From Algorimicrobium sp002414705 (lineage in GTDB: Bacteria > Bacteroidota > Bacteroidia > Flavobacteriales > Flavobacteriaceae), in NCBI GenBank assembly GCA_963972425.1, contig CAXAUF010000001.1, positions 62,001-126,000 of the forward strand: a DNA stretch of 64,000 nucleotides, written 5' to 3'. Shown here piece after piece: positions 43,156 to 52,322 of this stretch. The translations under genes and the position numbers were made by a program. Below the pieces are notes generated by a model, which was not told where the DNA came from, did not search any database, and saw nothing but the letters and a program-made list of their open reading frames with translations. Each line of letters opens with the position of its first letter. The first letter of the stretch is position 1.

Positions 43156-43588
43156 TCAATAAGCCAACTTTTTGTTTCCACGCTTTAAAAAATGGTGGGA
43201 TGTTTAGTGATAAATCACCTTCACCAATTTTGTCTACAAAAACTTGAGTGGTTTCACCTGTACAAACTAACTGATTATTTTGATTGTAAATTTCATATCG
43301 AAAAACCATTTTTGCAGCTGGACTATCTATATAAATGGTTTTTACGGTAGCAATATCGCCATAACGTAAGGGTAATTTATGGTCTGTACTGGATTTTACT
43401 ATTGGTGTTGCAAATCCAAATTCTTTTTGATCTAAATAGGATATACCATGAATACGACCGAAAGCTTCGCGACCATCTTCGAAATATTGAATATAATTGC
43501 CATGCCAAACAATTCCTAATGGATCAGTTTCAACAAAACGCACCCGAACTTCACTGGTATGAACAATTTCTTTTTGTTTAGACGGCAT
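43148..43588 (-). CDS. 4HBT-type acyl-CoA/ACP thioesterase
   Basis: 146 residues from the ATG at 43588, which follows an A-rich stretch and overlaps the permease gene by 11 bases; ATG codons at 43600 and 43615 are alternatives. A single hotdog domain of the 4-hydroxybenzoyl-CoA thioesterase/YbgC type: VRFVETDPLGIVWHGNYIQYFEDGREAF contains the catalytic aspartate motif D-P-x-G-x-V-x-H. It may release acyl chains from ACP or edit stalled intermediates. Such thioesterases are regular aryl polyene cluster members. Confidence 0.88.
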   Translation of the reverse strand: MPSKQKEIVHTSEVRVRFVETDPLGIVWHGNYIQYFEDGREAFGRIHGISYLDQKEFGFATPIVKSSTDHKLPLRYGDIATVKTIYIDSPAAKMVFRYEIYNQNNQLVCTGETTQVFVDKIGEGDLSLNIPPFFKAWKQKVGLLND

Positions 43589-44846
43589 TCTTTTTTTCAT
43601 TATAAATAATTGCAATTAAGGTTGTTGCTAAAAAAAATAGGAGCAACAAACTGATTTCTGGTAATATATCTGTAAAAGTCCCATTTCGTAAAAATACATC
43701 GTAAAATGCATTTAATCCCCAATTCATGGGTGAAATATGTGATAAGGTTTGCATGACTTTAGGCATAACAAAAACGGGAACCCAAACACCACCTAAAGCG
43801 GCAAGGATAACAACAAATGTTGCACCAAAAGGGGCTGATTGTTCTTGTGTTTTAGCAATAGTACCTAATAATAAACCCAGTCCAATAGCTGCTAATCCAG
43901 CAAATGTGGCAACTACAAACAGTAAGGGAATTCTACCAGAAACATCTAAAGTTGGTAATCCGATGGCTGGAAAAACATAGATGCCAATTAATAGCATTAA
44001 AACAAACTGTATTAAACAAACCACTAAATAAACGAGTGTTTTTCCTCCTAAAACGGTTGCATAAGAAACAGGGTTTGTTCGTAATCTCACAAATGTACCT
44101 TGACTTTTCTCCTTAACAATGTTAATAGAAAGTGGTACAATAATAAAAAATATGGCAAAAAGTGTCCAAGCAGGCACATTATGCTGAACCGAATTTGGAA
44201 TCATTTCTTTATCATTATCGGATGGTAACACTTCTTTAAATGTGATAAAGGTGTCGGTTTCAAAAATAACATCATTTGGGTCATCTGAAATTTGTTCTTG
44301 AAATGCTTTGTAAATGGATTGCGTTTCTATTTTTGAAATCATTTTATCAATTCCATTTTTCACGGAACTTTTAAATGTCATTTGCGTTGCTGGATCAAAA
44401 TAGAGAGTAACCTGTTTGCTTTCTATTTTGGTGGGATTAGCAGATTCTGTAGTTTCTTCTAATCCAAATTTGGCAATAATACCATCTACATTTTGCGAGA
44501 CTTTTTTTGAAAGACTGGTTGATAAATCTTGAGGAATAATAATAGCTAGTTGGTATTTTCCTTTAAAAACTAGATCACGTGCTGCGCTTTCATCTGACTC
44601 TGTTATCACTTGAAAAGAACCTGATTCATTAAGACCTTTTAGGATAATTTTAGAAACATCTCCTTGGTCCTTATCAACAACCAGAATAGGAATTTGACTA
44701 TCAGTAACCGATTTAAACGTACTATCCTGAATAAGCGTAATAGTAATAATTAGTACTAAAGGCATTACAAAAAGTATGGCAATACCACCAATATCTCTCG
44801 TGAGTAGTAAAAATTCCTTATATGTTGAAGCCCAAAGTTTATGCAT
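43578..44846 (-). CDS. ABC-2 type exporter permease
   Basis: 422 residues. One N-terminal helix (DIGGIAILFVMPLVLIITITL), an extracytoplasmic domain of about 200 residues, then five helices in the C-terminal half (TLFAIFFIIVPLSINIVKEKSQGTFVRLR; FAGLAAIGLGLLLGTIA). This is the YhbS/ABC-2 permease plan with a large periplasmic loop. The ATPase gene overlaps by 8 bases. Together they would export a cluster product or intermediate across the inner membrane. Confidence 0.92.
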   Translation of the reverse strand: MHKLWASTYKEFLLLTRDIGGIAILFVMPLVLIITITLIQDSTFKSVTDSQIPILVVDKDQGDVSKIILKGLNESGSFQVITESDESAARDLVFKGKYQLAIIIPQDLSTSLSKKVSQNVDGIIAKFGLEETTESANPTKIESKQVTLYFDPATQMTFKSSVKNGIDKMISKIETQSIYKAFQEQISDDPNDVIFETDTFITFKEVLPSDNDKEMIPNSVQHNVPAWTLFAIFFIIVPLSINIVKEKSQGTFVRLRTNPVSYATVLGGKTLVYLVVCLIQFVLMLLIGIYVFPAIGLPTLDVSGRIPLLFVVATFAGLAAIGLGLLLGTIAKTQEQSAPFGATFVVILAALGGVWVPVFVMPKVMQTLSHISPMNWGLNAFYDVFLRNGTFTDILPEISLLLLFFLATTLIAIIYNEKKNAV

Positions 44847-45582
44847 GATCTCGTAAGGCTTTTCCAGTTATATTTATAAATACATCTTCCAGATTGTGTG
44901 CGCCTGAATGTTGTGAAATAAGTTCTTGTGGCTTTCCTTTTACTACTAATTTACCATGATCAATAATAGCCACACGTGTGCAAAATGTTTCCGCTTCATT
45001 TAAGTGATGTGATGTGTAAATAATGGTCGTGCCATTTTTATTAAGATCCTGTAAAAAGGCAATTATTACGTTTTTGGATTGCACATCTACACCAACAGTT
45101 GGTTCGTCTAAAAACAAGACTTTAGGATTATGAAGTACACTACCAATTAAATTGATACGTCGTTTCATACCGCCTGAAAAGGTGTCTATTTTTTTGTGAG
45201 CGAAGGCTAATAAACCCAAATGCTCTAAAGCCGAATTAATTTTGGTATCTAGGCTTTTACCTTTTAAACCATACATACTTCCAAAGTATTTTAAGTTTTC
45301 AAAGGCCGTTAATGATGGATACAACGCATATTCTTGAGGGACAATACCAATAATTTGTTTCAGCTGGTTTTTATTTTTTTGATACGTTAATCCAGCAATT
45401 GAAAAACTACCAGATGTTGGTTTAATGAGTGAGCATAAAATGGAAATAAGCGTTGTTTTTCCAGCACCATTAGGACCTAACAAACCAAAAATTTCTTTTT
45501 CAGCAATGGTCAAGTTAAAATTAGATACCGAAAAATTATTGGCACCTTTATACTTTTTGGTTATATGCTGAATATCTATCAC
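44839..45582 (-). CDS. ABC transporter ATP-binding protein
   Basis: 247 residues with all nucleotide-binding motifs: Walker A GPNGAGKTTL, Q-loop VPQEYALYPSL, signature FSGGMKRR, Walker B VLFLDEPTVGVD and switch TSHHLNEAE. It energises the ABC-2 permease encoded downstream with 8-base overlap. The BtrH-like gene ends one base before its start, so export and that protein may be functionally linked. Confidence 0.95.
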   Translation of the reverse strand: MIDIQHITKKYKGANNFSVSNFNLTIAEKEIFGLLGPNGAGKTTLISILCSLIKPTSGSFSIAGLTYQKNKNQLKQIIGIVPQEYALYPSLTAFENLKYFGSMYGLKGKSLDTKINSALEHLGLLAFAHKKIDTFSGGMKRRINLIGSVLHNPKVLFLDEPTVGVDVQSKNVIIAFLQDLNKNGTTIIYTSHHLNEAETFCTRVAIIDHGKLVVKGKPQELISQHSGAHNLEDVFINITGKALRDHA

Positions 45583-46581
45583 TTATTTTATGGCTTTTTT
45601 TAATTTTTTAAAGAATACTTCTTCTTTGTCGGCAATAGTTTCTAACTGACTGGCAACATTATTATATGCATCATCTTTTGCGCTTCGGTTTTTATAAATT
45701 CGCGAAGCATCTAAAGCAAAATCACGCCATAAATCACCAATAATGGTCATTTCTTTTGATAATTCAGCTAATTTCGGATTGTTTAAAATACCACTTGATT
45801 CTTGCAGAAATGCGGCAAAAATATACCGAAATCCGCCACCACCAGTTCCAATTTCTTCTTGCATTCTAACCACTTGACCTAAATAATGATTGGCAACTTT
45901 TACACCTTTATTTTTTGGCCATTTACGAATTAATTTCGCTACATAACGGATACCTTTTACACCTATAACTGGCATAGGAGCCAACATATCACGACATGTA
46001 TGTTTAATACCTTTTATAATGGCTTTTTCAATATCTAACGTTTCAGGAAAAGCAATGGGGTAATACATGTGGCCTTTTGGTGCAAAAGGACCTTTAGCAA
46101 AACGGACTTTTTCAAGTTCTTTTGCTGTTAAAGTTGTTACTGTTTCCATAACCGGATCACTTACCAAATAAGTGTCCTGATTCTTTCCGTAAACAATGAG
46201 GTTGTGCGCATTAAAATGAAAGCGATATTCATCAGGGAAATACACCAAATTATAAACACCAACTTGTAAGCCTACAGGATTGTTGTTTGCCAAATTAGTA
46301 TCCAATCGTGCTTTGGCATCTGCTGGATTTTTAAATTTTTCACGTTTAATTTCAATACCAACACGTTTTGCAAAACGCTTAAATATAAAACCAGGCATGG
46401 CTCTGTATGTTAGAGCTGGTGCATGATTTACTTTTAAAAATGGAATATAACAATACAGTAAACCAGAACCAATACCAAATGCTAAAGGTTCGCTTATTTG
46501 GAAGCCATGATGCTTCATTAAATTGGAAATTACACCGTTTTCACAATGAGCTGTTTGATGATGTGTAAAATTAATTTCCAT
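45583..46581 (-). CDS. BtrH N-terminal domain protein (acyl-ACP transferase-like)
   Basis: 332 residues. The N-terminal part resembles BtrH, a papain-fold enzyme that transfers an acyl group from an ACP to an acceptor in butirosin synthesis. A candidate nucleophile is Cys13 in HHQTAHCENGVISNLMKHHG, with a histidine in RFHFNAHNLIVYG and an acid in YLVSDPVMET. The C-terminal half is helical (DUF4872-like). In this operon it could transfer the finished aryl polyene from its ACP to the resorcinol hydroxyl, the ester bond that defines flexirubins. This is inference; the acyltransferases at 49943 and 28195 are competitors for the role. Confidence 0.82.
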   Translation of the reverse strand: MEINFTHHQTAHCENGVISNLMKHHGFQISEPLAFGIGSGLLYCYIPFLKVNHAPALTYRAMPGFIFKRFAKRVGIEIKREKFKNPADAKARLDTNLANNNPVGLQVGVYNLVYFPDEYRFHFNAHNLIVYGKNQDTYLVSDPVMETVTTLTAKELEKVRFAKGPFAPKGHMYYPIAFPETLDIEKAIIKGIKHTCRDMLAPMPVIGVKGIRYVAKLIRKWPKNKGVKVANHYLGQVVRMQEEIGTGGGGFRYIFAAFLQESSGILNNPKLAELSKEMTIIGDLWRDFALDASRIYKNRSAKDDAYNNVASQLETIADKEEVFFKKLKKAIK

Positions 46582-46981
46582 GTTTGGTAATATCTTTTAA
46601 ATGTCCCACTGAAATATCAAATGTATCTGCATACTTTTGAAGCGTTTTTTCTGAAAGTTTATTGAAAACACTAGGTTTAAAATGGCGCTTTACACGCCAA
46701 GACCACATTCCAACATAACTTGATAAAATAGAAATATCCATTTTATGAAACTCCATATAATATTCTATTGGGCTCGTTTCGTTATTTAGAACACGATTTT
46801 TTGCATCAGCAATGCGTGCGTTAATTTCTTCTATAGCTTGATTAAGTGCAATAGTTTTTGGATCCCAACCTGAACTATTAACGGTTGTGTACTTGCCGTC
46901 TTCATCAACAGCATAGCATAATTCTTTAAGCTTTGCAGTATCTAAATTACTGGTGTCTTGAGGAACTTCGTCTTTTTTCAT
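46571..46981 (-). CDS. Protein of unknown function beside BtrH-like protein
   Basis: 136 residues, charged, no signal peptide or membrane segment. The C-terminal half is helical with LSSYVGMWSWRVKRHFKPSV in the middle and ends in a segment resembling a helix-turn-helix turn (LQKYADTFDISVGHLKDI). It overlaps the BtrH-like gene by 11 bases and lies 7 bases after the hotdog gene. I know of no function. Tight coupling suggests it works with the BtrH-like protein. A transcription factor is possible but the motif is weak. Confidence 0.65.
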   Translation of the reverse strand: MKKDEVPQDTSNLDTAKLKELCYAVDEDGKYTTVNSSGWDPKTIALNQAIEEINARIADAKNRVLNNETSPIEYYMEFHKMDISILSSYVGMWSWRVKRHFKPSVFNKLSEKTLQKYADTFDISVGHLKDITKHGN

Positions 46982-46988
46982 GCTGAAG

Positions 46989-47441
46989 TTATTTAAGTTC
47001 TTGAATAACTAAATTCAACTCACAAGATAGTAATTCTATAAGTTCTAACGTAATGGTGCAATTTATGGTACAAATACTATATTCATCGGTATCAAAGCGT
47101 GATTTTAATGTGGCGTTTGTAATAATAGTGCTACCAACTTTAGGGCACGATTTTACATTAACTTTCTTAATTGCACTAATAAAACCAATTAGTTTTGTGC
47201 CTTTTCCTTCAATATCGTCTTCGTTAAAAAAACTTTTTCCAACAATAGAAGAGCAGGTTTGTGCGGCATTCTCTACTAAACCAGCCTCATTAAAATATCC
47301 ATTTTCATTAAAAATACAATCGGGCTTAATAGTAAATGTAGTTGTAACGTGCGTATCGTCAAGAGTCAGGAGTTGATCGACCATTAAAAATGGTGGTCTG
47401 TGTGGCAAAAATTTAGCTATATCTAGGTGGCGAACATCCAT
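46989..47441 (-). CDS. Hotdog-fold dehydratase-like protein (ApeP type), copy 2
   Basis: 150 residues. It starts like FabZ (KFLPHRPPFLMVDQLLTL), but where FabZ has GHFPxxPxxPG this protein reads CIFNENGYFNEAGLVENAAQTC. This form is typical of the aryl polyene dehydratase family. A tandem relative lies directly upstream (stop and start share a base). The two may form a heterodimer that dehydrates hydroxyacyl-ACP to keep the chain unsaturated. Confidence 0.82.
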   Translation of the reverse strand: MDVRHLDIAKFLPHRPPFLMVDQLLTLDDTHVTTTFTIKPDCIFNENGYFNEAGLVENAAQTCSSIVGKSFFNEDDIEGKGTKLIGFISAIKKVNVKSCPKVGSTIITNATLKSRFDTDEYSICTINCTITLELIELLSCELNLVIQELK

Positions 47442-47872
47442 TAGCTTGCTATAATAGTTTTCATTTCGCTATTGGCTATTTCCTCTTGTGCTTCATTAAA
47501 CACCTGAATTTCAACCATGGTGATGCCCATAAATTCATGTAGAATTGTGACTTTGGTTGTGATGTTTTCATGTATTTTAGGAAGTTGGCGAATTTCAATA
47601 GATTTTATAGAGCCTATATATCCTATTGGAGCTGCTTCGCCTTTTAAAAAGTAATCGAAACCAGTATGTAAAGCAACAGATTGCGCCATGTTTTCCACCA
47701 AGCCAGGTTCTGTTAAACACCCATTTTGTGTAAAAATGTTTTCGTCTAAAATTTTAAAATTTGAGACTAAACTTTCCGCTGAAAATTCGACTAGAGTATC
47801 CACCATGACAAATGGTATTTTTTGCGGAATTAAATCGGCAATATTAGTAATGGGAAAAACGTGAGTTGTCAT
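47441..47872 (-). CDS. Hotdog-fold dehydratase-like protein (ApeP type), copy 1
   Basis: 143 residues. DLIPQKIPFVMVDTLVEF is the FabZ-like opening and NIFTQNGCLTEPGLVENMAQSVA the altered active-site helix; GYIGSIKSIEIRQLPKI follows as in the family. It has the same plan as its neighbour at 46989 but limited identity, so the duplication is old. It lies 1 base after darB. Likely a subunit of the polyene dehydratase. Confidence 0.82.
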   Translation of the reverse strand: MTTHVFPITNIADLIPQKIPFVMVDTLVEFSAESLVSNFKILDENIFTQNGCLTEPGLVENMAQSVALHTGFDYFLKGEAAPIGYIGSIKSIEIRQLPKIHENITTKVTILHEFMGITMVEIQVFNEAQEEIANSEMKTIIAS

Positions 47873-47873
47873 T

Positions 47874-49007
47874 TTAGCAAACAGTTAAGAGCGCATAGGC
47901 ATAAGAAAAACGTGAGCTTTCAGGAACAGAAAGTAATATTTTTTGACCTTTTTTAAGTTTCCCTGATTGCGAAAGTTCTTCGAGCATTAAGAAAATGGAT
48001 GCAGAGCCTACATTACCAACCTTACTTAAATTCATGAACCAATTTTCCCAAGGAATTTCAACATCATTATCTACCATTTCTTGATAGAGTTTGTCTTTAA
48101 AAAAATGTGATGAAATATGGGGTAAATAGAAATCTATTTCGCTCGGTTTTAAATGGTTCTTTTTTAAAGTTCGTTTTAAACTATCAACTCCTTTTTTAAG
48201 AATATTGGCGCTTAAAAGTTTAACATCTTGTTTGATAGCGAAAAGAGATTTCTGACTCCAATCACTCGTGGTATATTCACTCCATGGTTTTAAAAAACCG
48301 TTTTCTAGTTTGTCTCCACCAGCATACATACACGCTTCAAGCTCGTGCGCATAAGAGTAGCCATCCATCCATTCAATACGCAAAGGCGTATCGCCATTTG
48401 GTTGGTCTTCTAATAAAAAGGCTCCAGCACCATCAGAAAGCATCCATCGTAAAAAATCCTTATTAAAAGCGAGTATAGGATTGTCTTCCAACGCTTTTAA
48501 ATGGTTAATTTCATCTTCGTAAATATGGCCTTTCATCCAGGTTGAAATACGTTCAGAACCAGAAGCAATAGCGTTTTTTGTTTGTCCAGATTTTACGGAA
48601 AGAAAACCAAATTTTAAAGCATTCATTCCAGAACAACAAGCACCAGAAGGTGAGTTTATTTCTACATTATCACATTTTAGAAAACCATGAACCATGGCAG
48701 CATGAGACGGTAATATCTGATCAGGACTTGAAGTTCCACAGGATAATAACTCGACATCTGAAAATTTAAAATTGTCATCAAAAAGTTGAATGATAGCTTC
48801 TTTTGCAAGTTGGGCATTGTTATGGGTAACATGTCCTTCATCATCTAAAGCATAATAACGTGTTTTAATTTGATTGTTACGCAAAACAATACGTCGTCCT
48901 TTAGACGATTTACCATCAATAATACCTAACTTATCCTCCATGTCATCATTACTAACTGGACGATTTGGTAAAAATTTTGATATTTTAGTTATATAAACTT
49001 CCTTCAT
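47874..49007 (-). CDS. darB: Ketosynthase III-like DarB, dialkylresorcinol synthesis
   Basis: 377 residues. FabH-like condensing enzyme with Cys in SPSGACCSGMNALKF, His in DFYLPHISSHFF and Asn in SKVGNVGSASIFLM, the complete Cys-His-Asn triad. The N-terminus (VYITKISKFLPNRPVSNDDME) is typical of DarB. DarB condenses two beta-ketoacyl thioesters to a cyclohexanedione, which becomes a 2,5-dialkylresorcinol, the alcohol half of flexirubin. The darA gene is 1 base upstream, as in known dar operons. Confidence 0.93.
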   Translation of the reverse strand: MKEVYITKISKFLPNRPVSNDDMEDKLGIIDGKSSKGRRIVLRNNQIKTRYYALDDEGHVTHNNAQLAKEAIIQLFDDNFKFSDVELLSCGTSSPDQILPSHAAMVHGFLKCDNVEINSPSGACCSGMNALKFGFLSVKSGQTKNAIASGSERISTWMKGHIYEDEINHLKALEDNPILAFNKDFLRWMLSDGAGAFLLEDQPNGDTPLRIEWMDGYSYAHELEACMYAGGDKLENGFLKPWSEYTTSDWSQKSLFAIKQDVKLLSANILKKGVDSLKRTLKKNHLKPSEIDFYLPHISSHFFKDKLYQEMVDNDVEIPWENWFMNLSKVGNVGSASIFLMLEELSQSGKLKKGQKILLSVPESSRFSYAYALLTVC

Positions 49008-49008
49008 T

Positions 49009-49941
49009 TTAAACTTCCTTCTCTTTTAATGCAACAGATGCGTAATATACTTTATCTTTTTTTATTTGGCTATAAAACGGTAAATAAGTCAACAAAAATA
49101 GGATAAAAACTAGTGGCGAAATTAACCAAATAGCAATTAACAAGTAATAATTAAACAATTTAGTTAAATTCCGTCTTTTAGGTGTGTTTTTATTACTTTT
49201 TGTGCTAATTATATCTGCCCATTTTGAGAATATGGCATTGGCACGTTTATCTACTGTTATTAAAAAGGGTTTGATTTTCACAGCTCCAATGGCTAACAAG
49301 TTGTCTTGTAGGTTTTTATACTCATTTTTATGTAGATGTTTAGCTATAACGACCCCAAACTTGGATGCCTCATCAATATCTTTTTGTGAAACACCAGGTT
49401 TTGGAAAAACACCTAAATAGCGTTTTTTTACACCTGTAAACATCCATTGAACAATAGTAATTACGCTAATATGATTGATGTGTCTATCTACCAAAACAAT
49501 GTTACCAACTAAATTAGCATTTAATTCCTGTAGTTTAAATTTCAATTTTTCTTGTGCCATAATCCACATATTTCGGCAACCTATAACGGTAATTACTGGT
49601 GTAGACTTAAGAAGTTTTTTAGCTTCAGGCGTTGCTAAAAAAGAAGTAGCAGGAAGTGAGGCTGTTAAATACCAAACGGCATAACCAAATAGGATTAAAT
49701 CGTATTTTTTATTTAAAATAGATTCTGAAATGGGTTTTATGGGTCTTGGTTCTTGGCGGAATGTTTCTGGAAAAACACCAAAAAATTGTTCTTTATTCCA
49801 TGGAAACGGGAAGGGGTCTTCCATGGCAATATTTAAATAGGTGAAAGCGGTTTCGTCATTTTTCATTGAACTAACAATGTTGTTTAAAATTTCGGTTAAT
49901 TGTCCCGACTGTGAGTAATAAATGACTAAAACTTGTTTCAT
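49009..49941 (-). CDS. darA: Flavodoxin-fold DarA, dialkylresorcinol synthesis
   Basis: 310 residues from the ATG at 49941, one base after the stop of the acyltransferase gene; a start at 49971 would overlap that gene by 29 bases and break the flavodoxin N-terminus. The FMN phosphate loop is YYSQSGQLTEIL at about residues 8-19. FGYAVWYLTASLPATSF forms the ring-binding region, and two membrane segments lie near the C-terminus (LIAIWLISPLVFILFLLTYL). DarA works with DarB and is reported to aromatise the ring to the resorcinol. The membrane anchor would place the last step of the alcohol half at the inner membrane. Confidence 0.88.
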   Translation of the reverse strand: MKQVLVIYYSQSGQLTEILNNIVSSMKNDETAFTYLNIAMEDPFPFPWNKEQFFGVFPETFRQEPRPIKPISESILNKKYDLILFGYAVWYLTASLPATSFLATPEAKKLLKSTPVITVIGCRNMWIMAQEKLKFKLQELNANLVGNIVLVDRHINHISVITIVQWMFTGVKKRYLGVFPKPGVSQKDIDEASKFGVVIAKHLHKNEYKNLQDNLLAIGAVKIKPFLITVDKRANAIFSKWADIISTKSNKNTPKRRNLTKLFNYYLLIAIWLISPLVFILFLLTYLPFYSQIKKDKVYYASVALKEKEV

Positions 49942-49942
49942 G

Positions 49943-50827
49943 TTATGCGTTTTTAGAATCCCAAAAATCAAAATAGTTAAACCATTGCAAAGGATATTTT
50001 TGGAGCATCCATGTTAAGTTTTCAGTATACTCTTTCAGTATACCTTGAGCGTCACGATGTTTGGCTTTAGAGCGTCTAGCGTATAAATGGTAGTGCTTAT
50101 TGGTTTCTTTCATAACATAAACAAACAAGACCGGTACATTTAATCTGGAGGCTAACATAAAAGGGCCAGCTGGAAATTTTGCCGATTCTCCTAAAAGTAT
50201 TTCAGATAAATATTTGGTATCTTTTGTGTAACGATCTCCTGTTATACAAACAATTTCATTTCGAGCTAATGCTGCATTTACCTCAAAAATATGGGATAAA
50301 TCTTCACTTATGATAATGAGATTGATATTCGATTTTTTTCGAACGCTATCTAAATAATTTTTTATGGCTGTATGCTCCACGTCAGTAGTTAGCAAACTAA
50401 TGGATGTATTTTCTTCTAATTGATCAAAAAAATATTCTGATATTTCAAAATTCCCAACATGTGCACTAATTAAAACGCCTCCTTTTTTTTCTTTTAGTGT
50501 TTCGGTAATATTATGCTTACCATCAAATTCATAGGTGAATTTGTTACTTAAATTTGAGGTTATTGCAATTTTATCTAAAATGGTTTGTCCAAATACATAA
50601 TAGCTTTTAAAAACGCTAGTATAACTTTTAAACTTTGAATAATTAAGCCGTTTTTTAAAGTAATAATAAATAGATTTGGTGCTGTCTTTAGAGAAAAAGC
50701 AAAAATAAGCTGCTACGAAATAGAGCACTAAATAGGCAGTTCCCATGCCTAAATGTTTCATTATAAAAACATATATTTTATATCCGAGAACGGTACCTCT
50801 TGATTTTCCTTGCCATTCAGTAGCCAT
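49943..50827 (-). CDS. LpxL/HtrB-like acyltransferase
   Basis: 294 residues, one N-terminal membrane segment (YLVLYFVAAYFCFF). The acyltransferase motif H-x4-E is in LISAHVGNFEISEYFF, and RNEIVCITGDRY with SAKFPAGPFMLASRLNVPVLFVY follows the lipid A acyltransferase family. It probably moves an acyl group from ACP to a lipid or hydroxyl acceptor on the inner face of the membrane. Aryl polyene clusters nearly always have such a gene. Here it may esterify the resorcinol or acylate the polyene carrier lipid. Between ACP 2 and darA. Confidence 0.88.
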   Translation of the reverse strand: MATEWQGKSRGTVLGYKIYVFIMKHLGMGTAYLVLYFVAAYFCFFSKDSTKSIYYYFKKRLNYSKFKSYTSVFKSYYVFGQTILDKIAITSNLSNKFTYEFDGKHNITETLKEKKGGVLISAHVGNFEISEYFFDQLEENTSISLLTTDVEHTAIKNYLDSVRKKSNINLIIISEDLSHIFEVNAALARNEIVCITGDRYTKDTKYLSEILLGESAKFPAGPFMLASRLNVPVLFVYVMKETNKHYHLYARRSKAKHRDAQGILKEYTENLTWMLQKYPLQWFNYFDFWDSKNA

Positions 50828-50845
50828 AGAAATATGTCGTGTAAT

Positions 50846-51088
50846 TTAGCTTAATTTACGTTCAATTAGGCAGTAAAAATCTTGAAGTGTTTTAACGTTT
50901 ACAAAGTCTTCACCAACCAATTTTACACCAAAATTAGATTCAACGGCTACTACTAAATCAACAAAATCTAGGCTATCAAGTTCCAGAGTTTCTTTAAGAT
51001 TAGCTTCAGGAGAAATATCATCTTCTTCTACCTCAAACTCATCAATTAGAAAGTCGTTTATCTTTTCAACAATAACCTCTTTAGTCAT
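50846..51088 (-). CDS. Acyl carrier protein 2 of the flexirubin cluster
   Basis: 80 residues. Phosphopantetheine site Ser39 in TLELDSLDFVDL. Very acidic N-terminal half (DEFEVEEDDISPEANLKE). It is closer to aryl polyene ApeE/F-type ACPs than to housekeeping AcpP, judged by LELDSLDFVDLVV and FGVKLVGEDF. It lies between a ketosynthase gene and the LpxL-like gene, so it probably presents the acyl group to both. Confidence 0.93.
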   Translation of the reverse strand: MTKEVIVEKINDFLIDEFEVEEDDISPEANLKETLELDSLDFVDLVVAVESNFGVKLVGEDFVNVKTLQDFYCLIERKLS

Positions 51089-51098
51089 TTATACAAAA

Positions 51099-52310
51099 TT
51101 ATTTTTTAATAATCAAAGCTGAATTTGTCCCTCCAAATCCGAAAGAATTAGACAAAAATACATCAAATTTTTTATCTAGCGTTTTGTTAACTAAGTTTAA
51201 TTTACTTGCAGCTTCATCAGGTTCTTCCAAATTTATATTAGGTGCAATAAAATTATTTTGCATCATTAATATGGAGTAAATAACTTCACTAGCACCTGCC
51301 ATCCAGCATTCATGACCTGTCATGGATTTAGTAGAGCTTACGTAGGGTCCTTTTTCTCCAAAGACTTCTAAAATAGCTAATGCTTCGTTCGCATCGCCAA
51401 CTGGTGTTGAGGTAGCATGCGCATTAACATATTCAATATCTGACGCTTTTATATTAGCTTGATTTATAGCCATTTTCATAGCACGTGCTGGACCATCTAC
51501 GTTTGGTGTAGAAATATGATCGCCATTGGAAGAAAATCCGTAACCAATAACTTCACCATAAATGGTGGCTCCGCGTTTTACAGCAGATTCATAAGTTTCT
51601 AAAATAAGTGTTGCTGCTCCACCACTTGGAACTAAACCATCTCGATTTTTATCAAACGGACATGATGCCTTTTTGGGGTCATTATTGACAGAAAAAACAC
51701 CTAATCCATCAAAACTTCCCATAGCAATGGCATTTATTTCTTGAGCACCACCACAAATAACATAATCTTGAAGTCCACTTTTAATGAGTTGATATGCCAT
51801 TCCAATAGAATGAGATCCGCTAGCACAAGCTGCACTTATGGTGAAATTTATACCACGTAATTTAAAAATAGTGGATAAGTTCATGGTAACCGACGAGTTC
51901 ATACCTTGAAAAATAGCTCCCGAACCAACCAAAGTCGTGTCTTTTTTCTCCCGTATTTTATCAACAGATTCTACAACAGATTTTGCTGTACTATCATTTC
52001 CATATAAAATACCAACTTCATGCTGATCTAAAAATTCTTGTGATATTTTAGCGTTTTCTAGCGCTTCTAGGGTTGCTATGTATGCATATTCTCCCTCTTC
52101 GCCTAAACTTATGCGTTGTCTTCGGGATAATAAATTTTTAAGATTGGGTTGCTTTACCATGCCAGTTAATGGAGAACGATAGCCAAATTCTATGCGGTCA
52201 GTATCAGCCACAATTCCAGAATCACCATTATATAATGATTGTTTTACAGCCTCTAAATTTTCTCCTATACAGGAATAAATTCCCATTCCTGTAATTACAA
52301 CTCGTCTCAT
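51099..52310 (-). CDS. Beta-ketoacyl-ACP synthase (FabB/FabF type) of the flexirubin cluster
   Basis: 403 residues with intact triad: ISAACASGSHSIGMA, NAHATSTPVGDANEA and KSMTGHECWMAGASE. The ATST and GHECWMAG variants are those seen in FabB-like aryl polyene ketosynthases. It sits between FabG and ACP 2 genes, the basic elongation set. Third active ketosynthase of the cluster besides DarB. Confidence 0.93.
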   Translation of the reverse strand: MRRVVITGMGIYSCIGENLEAVKQSLYNGDSGIVADTDRIEFGYRSPLTGMVKQPNLKNLLSRRQRISLGEEGEYAYIATLEALENAKISQEFLDQHEVGILYGNDSTAKSVVESVDKIREKKDTTLVGSGAIFQGMNSSVTMNLSTIFKLRGINFTISAACASGSHSIGMAYQLIKSGLQDYVICGGAQEINAIAMGSFDGLGVFSVNNDPKKASCPFDKNRDGLVPSGGAATLILETYESAVKRGATIYGEVIGYGFSSNGDHISTPNVDGPARAMKMAINQANIKASDIEYVNAHATSTPVGDANEALAILEVFGEKGPYVSSTKSMTGHECWMAGASEVIYSILMMQNNFIAPNINLEEPDEAASKLNLVNKTLDKKFDVFLSNSFGFGGTNSALIIKK

Positions 52311-52322
52311 TTTATTAAACGT

